Shown here: positions 1-4,294 of the stretch, one piece after another
Layout of the letters: each line of letters opens with the position of its first letter
How positions within the stretch are numbered: the first letter of the stretch is position 1
Assembly: GCA_915275065.1 (NCBI GenBank)
Contig: CAJZGD010000185.1
Location: 1 to 5,251, forward strand
DNA length: 5,251 nucleotides
Direction: 5' to 3'
Source of the DNA: an uncultured Corynebacterium sp.
Lineage (GTDB): Bacteria; Actinomycetota; Actinomycetes; Mycobacteriales; Mycobacteriaceae
Program-made: the position numbers and the translations under genes
Notes under the pieces: generated by a model
The model's input: only the letters and a program-made list of their open reading frames with translations
Database searches by the model: none
Told to the model about the DNA's origin: nothing

Positions 1-911
1 GACCCCGCGCTGGTTGCCCCACCTGCGCCCAGGGGCGCGACTAATCGTTTGTGGGTGAAATGCCACCACACATAGCCACCGGCCGCAATGGTTGCCACGG
101 TAATGAGCAGGCAGATCAGGGCTGAAAGCCATTGCCCGGCGGCGGCGAATGCGGCAAAGCCGGCGGCGGATGCCAACGGCGTCCACTGGAGGATATTGCC
201 GTAGCGCACCAGGTCGAGGGAGTTGTCTGAGCCGTTGAAGATCGAGGAGTAGGCCAGCCAGCCCACGACGAAGGCACCGAAGGCCACATAGATTTGTTTG
301 TTTTTGCTGCTACTGCTCTGGTTGGCGCTGCCGGACATCGCCATTGCTAAGGATTCCGCCACCACAATAACCAATAGCAGGCTCAGCACCATGGCCACCA
401 CCAGCACCACAACCGCTATTATCCCGGCGCTTCCGGCGATAGCGACGGCCGCAATGATTGCGGTGACGGTGGTACACACCACAGCCATGAAGCCGCGAAT
501 TTGCAGCACTTGGACGAGGAAGAAGCTGGGCATGAGCTGCCGGGCGGTCAGCGGCAGGGCGGAGAACGATTCGGGGGAGAGTTGGCCTTCACCGGAGGGA
601 ATCATGATGGCGATCATGATGTAGGCGGCGGTACCAATTCCTACCGCTCCGGCTAGGGATGCGTAGCGTCCCGTGGAGAGGTCCGGGCCCATGACGATAC
701 TGAAGGCTGTGAGCCCGATGAAGGCATACATGCCGATAAAAATGTTGATAAACATCGCGCTTTTATTGCTCTTGAGGGAGCGGGTCCACAGCAGGTAGTG
801 GAGTTTTAATAAAATCCGGGTGATGTTCGGAGCGGGCGCCGGCGTGGGGGCTGGTGCTGATTCTGCCGGCATTGGTGATGGTGGTGGGGTTGATGGCATG
901 GGGTTTGTCAT
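1..911 (-). CDS. ABC-2 type exporter permease (membrane subunit), 3' end beyond the window
   Basis: The frame is open from ATG at 911 down to base 1, giving 303 codons with no stop, so the C-terminus is missing. The product is a polytopic inner-membrane protein: hydrophobic stretches lie near residues 52-75, 85-105, 138-160, 163-188, 206-224 and 248-284. A stretch around residues 108-125 (GEGQLSPESFSALPLTARQL) resembles the conserved 'xLxPxxFxxLPL' loop of actinobacterial ABC-2 permeases. This family partners a separate ATPase to move a substrate, usually outward; the substrate cannot be read from sequence. Residues 4-28 are Pro/Ala/Ser-rich and should be cytosolic. The start is chosen because ATG lies six bases after the stop of the ATPase gene, with a GGCGGTGA ribosome-binding stretch (918-925) overlapping that stop, which implies one transcript and coupled translation. 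A second in-frame ATG lies four codons in. The frame call is firm; the substrate is unknown. Confidence 0.88.
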   Translation of the reverse strand, partial: MTNPMPSTPPPSPMPAESAPAPTPAPAPNITRILLKLHYLLWTRSLKSNKSAMFINIFIGMYAFIGLTAFSIVMGPDLSTGRYASLAGAVGIGTAAYIMIAIMIPSGEGQLSPESFSALPLTARQLMPSFFLVQVLQIRGFMAVVCTTVTAIIAAVAIAGSAGIIAVVVLVVAMVLSLLLVIVVAESLAMAMSGSANQSSSSKNKQIYVAFGAFVVGWLAYSSIFNGSDNSLDLVRYGNILQWTPLASAAGFAAFAAAGQWLSALICLLITVATIAAGGYVWWHFTHKRLVAPLGAGGATSAG

Positions 912-917
912 GGTGGG

Positions 918-2525
918 TCACCGCCAGGTTTCTGGGCCGTTGGAGTATGGGTTATTGAAGCGGGGTTTTTGTTGTTCGGTTTGGTTCTCTTCCGGTTTTT
1001 CGTGCTCCGACGGTTCCGGTTGTGGTGGCTGGTTTTGTGAGGGTTGCCGGTGGTGTCCCGAGTAGGGTTGCTGGGTTGGGGCAGGGTCCGGGGTTCCCAC
1101 GGCAGGTGGGTAGGAGTCGATTTGTTGGAATTGGTCTGTGTAGGGATTCCCGGAGTAGGGCTGGTCCGGGTAGGATTGCCCAGCTCCCGTTCCTGTCCTC
1201 GTTCCGGCCCCAGGCTCGGTCGGTGTGGGGTTGGAATATGGTTGTGGTTGTTGCCCGTATTGGGGTGGGTTGGGATAGTTTTGGCGCGGGTTTGGTTGTG
1301 GATTAGGCGGTGACGAGTAGGGGTATCCCGAGGGTGTGGGGATGGTGCGTCCTGATTGTTTTTCCCTTGGTTGTTCCGCTTGGGGTGGTTGGCCGTATGG
1401 TTGCTGCCCGACCTGTGGCGGTGATGCGGGTGGGTAGCCCTCTGGTTGTGCAGGCTGTGCGGCGGGTTTGTCGGCAACGGGTGGGGTGTTTCGCGGCATC
1501 CTCAGGGGGTAGGGCGGGCTGGTTCGTGGTGGTTCAACACTGCGGAGTGCACTGACGTTGAATTGTTCGGTTGGTTCCGATCCCAGGTCGTCCGGCTCAC
1601 CCATGGAAGTATTGGAGGGGACTGGTTGGGGTGGTTCTTGCCGCCCGAATTGTCCTGGCTGGTTGGGTTGCTCGGGTTGCATGCCACGCTGATCTGGCTG
1701 ACCCAGTTGACCTGGCTGCCCTGGTGGGGTTGGTTGCCCAAGAGGTTGCTCGGGCTGGTTGTGCTGCAACCATTGCAATTGGCCTTCGGTGAGTTCACCA
1801 CCACCCACAATGGAAACAAACAGGTCAGTGAGTGAGGTTTGGGCGGCGAGTTCTTTCACATCGCCTTCCAACCGCACGGTACCGTGGTGGATAATAGCCA
1901 CCCGATCGCACAAACCTTCGACAAGTTCCATGACGTGGGAGCTTAAAATAACGGTTCCACCCGCCGCGGCGTAGGCGCGGAGGATTTGTTGGATGACGCG
2001 GCTGGAGACCGGGTCGACGGCTTCGAGAGGCTCGTCGAGGATGAGCACGTCGGGGTTATGGATGAGGGCACCGGCGAGTAGGATTTTTTTCGTCATGCCC
2101 GCGGAGTAGTCGGCGATGTATTTGTCGGTGGCTTCTTCCAGGCCGAGCGCGTGGAGAAGTTCACTGATGCGGGAGGCGAGGTCGGCTTCGGGAATGCCGC
2201 GGAGGGCACCAAGGTATTGAAGATATTCTTCCCCGGTGAGGCGGTCGAAGACCGGGAGGCCGTCGGCAAGCAGCCCCATGGCGGCCTTGGCGGGGATGGA
2301 GTCATGCCACATGTCAAAACCGCAGATTATTGCCTGGCCGGCATCGGGGCGCAGAAGCCCGGTGGCCATGTTGAGCATGGTGGTTTTACCTGCACCGTTG
2401 GGGCCGACAATGCCGAAGATACTGCCGCGGGGAACGGTGAGGTTGAGGTTATTGACGGCTATTTTGTCCCCAAATTTTTTATAGAGGCCAGTGACCGTCA
2501 TCGCGGGATAGTTTTGTTGTGTCAT
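918..2525 (-). CDS. ABC-2 type exporter ATPase with long Pro/Gln-rich C-terminal tail
   Basis: This 535-residue protein has a standard nucleotide-binding domain over about residues 8-240. Walker A is GPNGAGKT (41-48), the ABC signature is YSAGM (140-144), Walker B is VLILDE (160-165), the D-loop is EAVDP (168-172) and the switch histidine is H197. The Q-loop position carries Ala-Asp (87-88) rather than Gln. YSxGM and EAVDP are usual in the actinobacterial ABC-2 exporter ATPases, so the domain should be active; it powers the permease encoded just downstream. ATPases of this kind usually end near 240-310 residues. Here about 280 further residues (256-535) are low complexity, roughly one quarter Pro and one sixth Gln, with repeated GQP and PY[SGT] units and presumably disordered. 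One less repetitive island (about 310-330) holds a possible kinase site. The ATG at 2525 is preceded by AAGAGA (2531-2536) five bases away; Met9 is an alternative start without a ribosome binding site. Confidence 0.93.
   Translation of the reverse strand: MTQQNYPAMTVTGLYKKFGDKIAVNNLNLTVPRGSIFGIVGPNGAGKTTMLNMATGLLRPDAGQAIICGFDMWHDSIPAKAAMGLLADGLPVFDRLTGEEYLQYLGALRGIPEADLASRISELLHALGLEEATDKYIADYSAGMTKKILLAGALIHNPDVLILDEPLEAVDPVSSRVIQQILRAYAAAGGTVILSSHVMELVEGLCDRVAIIHHGTVRLEGDVKELAAQTSLTDLFVSIVGGGELTEGQLQWLQHNQPEQPLGQPTPPGQPGQLGQPDQRGMQPEQPNQPGQFGRQEPPQPVPSNTSMGEPDDLGSEPTEQFNVSALRSVEPPRTSPPYPLRMPRNTPPVADKPAAQPAQPEGYPPASPPQVGQQPYGQPPQAEQPREKQSGRTIPTPSGYPYSSPPNPQPNPRQNYPNPPQYGQQPQPYSNPTPTEPGAGTRTGTGAGQSYPDQPYSGNPYTDQFQQIDSYPPAVGTPDPAPTQQPYSGHHRQPSQNQPPQPEPSEHEKPEENQTEQQKPRFNNPYSNGPETWR
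921..1760 (-). repeat. Low-complexity coding region for the Pro/Gln/Tyr-rich ATPase tail
   Basis: This stretch encodes residues 256-535 of the exporter ATPase. Its imperfect units are GQP/NQP-type early (about 257-300) and PY-type late: PY followed by G, S or T recurs near residues 376, 402, 429, 456, 461, 487 and 526. An 11-base direct repeat (GGTTGCTCGGG on the plus strand) occurs at 1666-1676 and 1744-1754. The plus strand is G/T-rich, so the transcript is C-rich and G-poor. Several open frames on both strands here are by-products of this composition, not genes. Confidence 0.8.
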
Positions 2526-2709
2526 GTGTTTCTCTTGAGGTTGTTTGTGTTCTCGCCGAAATTACAACCCCAGGGTACTGGAACTCGTCTCACCTCTCAG
2601 AGATTTTTATGATTTAGGTCACCTTATTGGTATTGGGGCAGGCAGTAGCAGTGCGTCACGCCCGCATTATCCCCTCGAATTGGTGTGCTAAAAGCGGTGG
2701 TTTTGACCA

Positions 2710-2725
2710 TTTTCATCAGTGAAAA
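2710..2725. promoter_or_regulatory. Inverted repeat TTTTCA-N4-TGAAAA, possible operator
   Basis: The two six-base arms are perfectly complementary around a TCAG spacer. The site lies upstream of the rightward promoter and abuts the larger inverted repeat. The arm order is opposite to that of the mycobacterial Zur-type box (TGAAAA-N3-TTTTCA), so no known regulator is assigned. A/T-rich arms of this length can arise by chance. Confidence 0.35.
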
Positions 2726-2768
2726 CAGGTGAACCCCGACCTGATTCGCACGATTCTGCGTTCACCTG
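2726..2768. repeat. Perfect 9-bp inverted repeat CAGGTGAAC-N25-GTTCACCTG
   Basis: The left arm is at 2726-2734 and the right arm at 2760-2768. Their centres are 34 bases apart, a little over three helical turns. The N25 spacer holds a second ACCTG (2739-2743) that can also pair with the start of the left arm, two GATTC copies nine bases apart (2743-2747 and 2752-2756), and a small CGCA/TGCG repeat (2747-2750 / 2757-2760). There is no following T-run, so it is not an intrinsic terminator. Position, about 40 bases upstream of the proposed -35, suits a regulator-binding site. Confidence 0.6.
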
Positions 2769-2807
2769 CCGCCATGACGGGTTGGTTCTGCCATCAAAAC
2801 ATGACAC

Positions 2808-2836
2808 TTGAAAACCGGGAGCATATTCAATAAGGT
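2808..2836 (+). promoter_or_regulatory. Candidate promoter for the rightward operon
   Basis: TTGAAA (2808-2813) and TAAGGT (2831-2836) are separated by 17 bases, which fits a housekeeping sigma promoter. Transcription would begin near 2843, leaving a leader of about 74 bases before the proposed start codon. A rival pair is ATGACA (2801-2806) with TATTCA (2824-2829). A weak inverted repeat (TCGT-N5-ACGA, 2842-2854) overlaps the likely start point. Confidence 0.4.
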
Positions 2837-2904
2837 CATGTTCGTCAAGTACGACCTATTTTCATTAGCTGACCGTTACCCCTGTTTACCACCATATAAC
2901 CGGT

Positions 2905-2910
2905 AAGGAG
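2905..2910 (+). promoter_or_regulatory. Strong ribosome binding site AAGGAG that points to an ATT start
   Basis: AAGGAG is a near-perfect Shine-Dalgarno sequence. Six bases downstream lies ATT (2917-2919), in frame with the ATPase gene. Ten bases downstream lies GTG (2921), which is out of frame and opens only a 16-codon frame. The in-frame TTG at 2944 has no such site of its own. Confidence 0.7.
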
Positions 2911-2916
2911 AGAACC

Positions 2917-3597
2917 ATTAGTGCCCCTACTGCCGCCGCTCCATTGTGCCATTTCCACAATGTTGAGTTGAAATATGGTGAAACCACCGCGGTGATTGTG
3001 CCAGAGCTCACCATCAACCCTGGCACGTTGACCGCCGTCATTGGCCCTTCCGGGTCTGGGAAAACCACCCTCACCCACGCCATTGGCAATATCCCAGTTG
3101 AAACGCTCCATTGCGTGGGCACGGTTAAGCGCCGGGGCAAGGTGGGGGTTATCAGCCAGGATTCCTTTGGGGCCTTGAACCCACTTCAGCGCGTCGATAA
3201 GCAGGTGGCGCTCACCGCCGGCAGTATCAAAAACGCTCATGAGCTGCTAGCCCAGGTGTCGCTGACGCCGGAATTATTTTCCCGCTACCCATTGGAACTT
3301 TCCGGGGGGCAGCGGCAGCGAGCCGCGATTGCATTTGCGTTAGGGGCCAGGCCGCAACTGTTGCTGTGCGACGAGGTCACTTCCGCGCTGGATCCAATCG
3401 CCACCGCGGAGGTCGTGCGCACACTACGGGAGCTGGTCACAGATTCCCGCGACGCCATGTCCATTGTGTTTATCTCTCACGATCTTGGTGCGGCCAAAGC
3501 GTTGTGCCCAGATGTCATTACCTTAGAGCCCGCCGCCAACTCAGCTACCACCGCCGCCACCGCGATTTTCCGAAAGAACTGGGATGATTATTCTTAA
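2917..3597 (+). CDS. Dipeptide/nickel-type ABC transporter ATPase (first of a pair), probable ATT start
   Basis: Taken from ATT at 2917 the protein has 226 residues; from TTG at 2944 it would have 217. All ATPase motifs are present, numbered from the ATT: Walker A GPSGSGKT (43-50), Q-loop glutamine Q81 in ISQDSFGALNP, signature LSGGQRQR (128-135), Walker B LLLCDE (148-153), D-loop SALD (156-159) and switch histidine H188. The QDxxxxLNP and YPxELSGGQRQR patterns are those of the DppD/OppD/NikD class, which energise import of peptides, nickel or metal-chelate complexes. It is short for that class (usually about 250-330), lacking the C-terminal oligopeptide-transporter extension. Starting at ATT gives a natural N-terminus (Met-Ser-Ala-Pro) directly behind AAGGAG, and no in-frame ATG or GTG exists after the upstream stop at 2866. 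Its 3' end overlaps the next ATPase gene by 14 bases. The class is well supported; the substrate is not. Confidence 0.9.
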   Translation: MSAPTAAAPLCHFHNVELKYGETTAVIVPELTINPGTLTAVIGPSGSGKTTLTHAIGNIPVETLHCVGTVKRRGKVGVISQDSFGALNPLQRVDKQVALTAGSIKNAHELLAQVSLTPELFSRYPLELSGGQRQRAAIAFALGARPQLLLCDEVTSALDPIATAEVVRTLRELVTDSRDAMSIVFISHDLGAAKALCPDVITLEPAANSATTAATAIFRKNWDDYS

Positions 3598-4279
3598 AAA
3601 CGCCGCAGTATCCCCCTATTTGAAACCCTGCACCGTCACCATTCACACTGGTGAGAAAGTGGCTTTGCTGGGCGCCTCCGGGGCGGGGAAAACCACGCTG
3701 ATGCGGCTCATGTGCGGCTGGCTCACCCCCACCTCCGGTGATGTTATCGCCCCGCCGGTCGGTGAGTTCGCCTATGTGCCGCAGGATCTTGATGCGAGTC
3801 TCAACCCTGCCATGCGGGTGGGTGACATTATCACCGAACCGGTCGCTATCGCCAACGGTGATATGGCGGCCGCGGTGGCGCGAATCCCGGAATTATTGCG
3901 CACGCTCGGTCTGCCGGCGGATGCTGCCGGTCGATTCCCCCGGGAACTATCGGGTGGTCAGCGGCAACGTGTCGGCATTGCCCGGGCGCTTATCGCCGAG
4001 CCCATTGTTGTGTACGCCGACGAAGCATTGAGCGCCTTAGACCATACGGCGCGGGAGCTGGTCATTGAACTGTTTCAGGCCCCCGGCATGACCACTATTT
4101 TAGTGTCCCACGATCTTCCCGCCGCCGAAAAGCTCAGCGACCGCTGCATCATTATGGCCGATGGCGGCATCGTGGAGGATATTTCCAGCTCTGAGCTGTG
4201 GGACCGCACCAATGCCAGCCCGGCGCGCGCGAAGCTTATCGACGCCTTCGAGTTGCTTCACGCATCCTCAATGCCTTGA
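3584..4279 (+). CDS. Dipeptide/nickel-type ABC transporter ATPase (second of a pair)
   Basis: The 231-residue product has an intact nucleotide-binding domain: Walker A GASGAGKT (30-37), Q-loop Q67 in VPQDLDASLNP, signature LSGGQRQR (122-129), Walker B IVVYADE (141-147), D-loop SALD (150-153) and switch histidine H176. It resembles the DppF/NikE class but is shorter than usual and lacks the C-terminal extension. It begins with ATG inside the end of the preceding gene (14-base overlap), so translation is probably coupled and the two subunits made in equal amounts, consistent with a heterodimer under a shared pair of membrane subunits. Those membrane subunits and a binding protein are absent from the window. 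The TGA stop is followed, in the same frame and 15 bases on, by the start of the MFS gene. The substrate is unknown. Confidence 0.93.
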   Translation: MIILKNAAVSPYLKPCTVTIHTGEKVALLGASGAGKTTLMRLMCGWLTPTSGDVIAPPVGEFAYVPQDLDASLNPAMRVGDIITEPVAIANGDMAAAVARIPELLRTLGLPADAAGRFPRELSGGQRQRVGIARALIAEPIVVYADEALSALDHTARELVIELFQAPGMTTILVSHDLPAAEKLSDRCIIMADGGIVEDISSSELWDRTNASPARAKLIDAFELLHASSMP

Positions 4280-4281
4280 TT

Positions 4282-4287
4282 GAAGGA
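4282..4287 (+). promoter_or_regulatory. Ribosome binding site GAAGGA that decides the TTG start of the MFS gene
   Basis: GAAGGA lies seven bases before TTG at 4295. A rival in-frame TTG at 4280, directly after the preceding stop codon, has no such site upstream. Confidence 0.7.
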
Positions 4288-4294
4288 TCCTACC

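Larger units (their letters stand above)
2526..2916. promoter_or_regulatory. Divergent intergenic control region between the two transport operons
   Basis: No credible coding frame lies in these 391 bases. They must hold the promoters for both operons. For the leftward operon the best -10 candidates on the minus strand are GATAAT (2666-2671) and TGTAAT (2561-2566), but neither has a good -35 at 17-18 bases, so that promoter is unassigned. For the rightward operon a fuller promoter is listed separately. Two inverted repeats (2710-2725 and 2726-2768) sit between the halves, where a regulator could serve either or both directions. No transcription terminator was seen. Confidence 0.6.

Noticed and set aside
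908..1477. Open minus-strand frame of 189 codons inside the ATPase tail region
   Set aside because: It is a shifted reading of the Pro/Gln-rich tail; its Asn/His/Thr/Pro-rich product is what low-complexity C-rich DNA gives in another frame, and the true frame is continuous with a proven ATPase domain.
2594..2608. CTCT-C-AGAG followed by a T-run, resembling a small terminator
   Set aside because: The loop would be one base and the stem four pairs; on the plus strand there is no gene upstream for it to terminate.
2614..2626. TTAGGTCACCTTA, resembling a half DtxR (iron regulator) box
   Set aside because: Only AGGT-C-ACCT is symmetric; it is much shorter than the 19-bp corynebacterial DtxR site and the inner bases do not match.
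2944..2946. TTG as start of the first plus-strand ATPase
   Set aside because: No ribosome binding site lies at the right distance, whereas AAGGAG is perfectly placed for the in-frame ATT 27 bases upstream. Kept only as a fallback.
2845..3240. Minus-strand open frame of 131 codons antisense to the first plus-strand ATPase
   Set aside because: It is fully antisense to the Walker A and Q-loop coding region, resembles no protein family, and spans the ribosome binding site of the real gene.
4280..4282. TTG immediately after the ATPase stop as start of the MFS gene
   Set aside because: GAAGGA overlaps and follows this codon and serves the TTG at 4295 instead; nothing suitable lies upstream of 4280.
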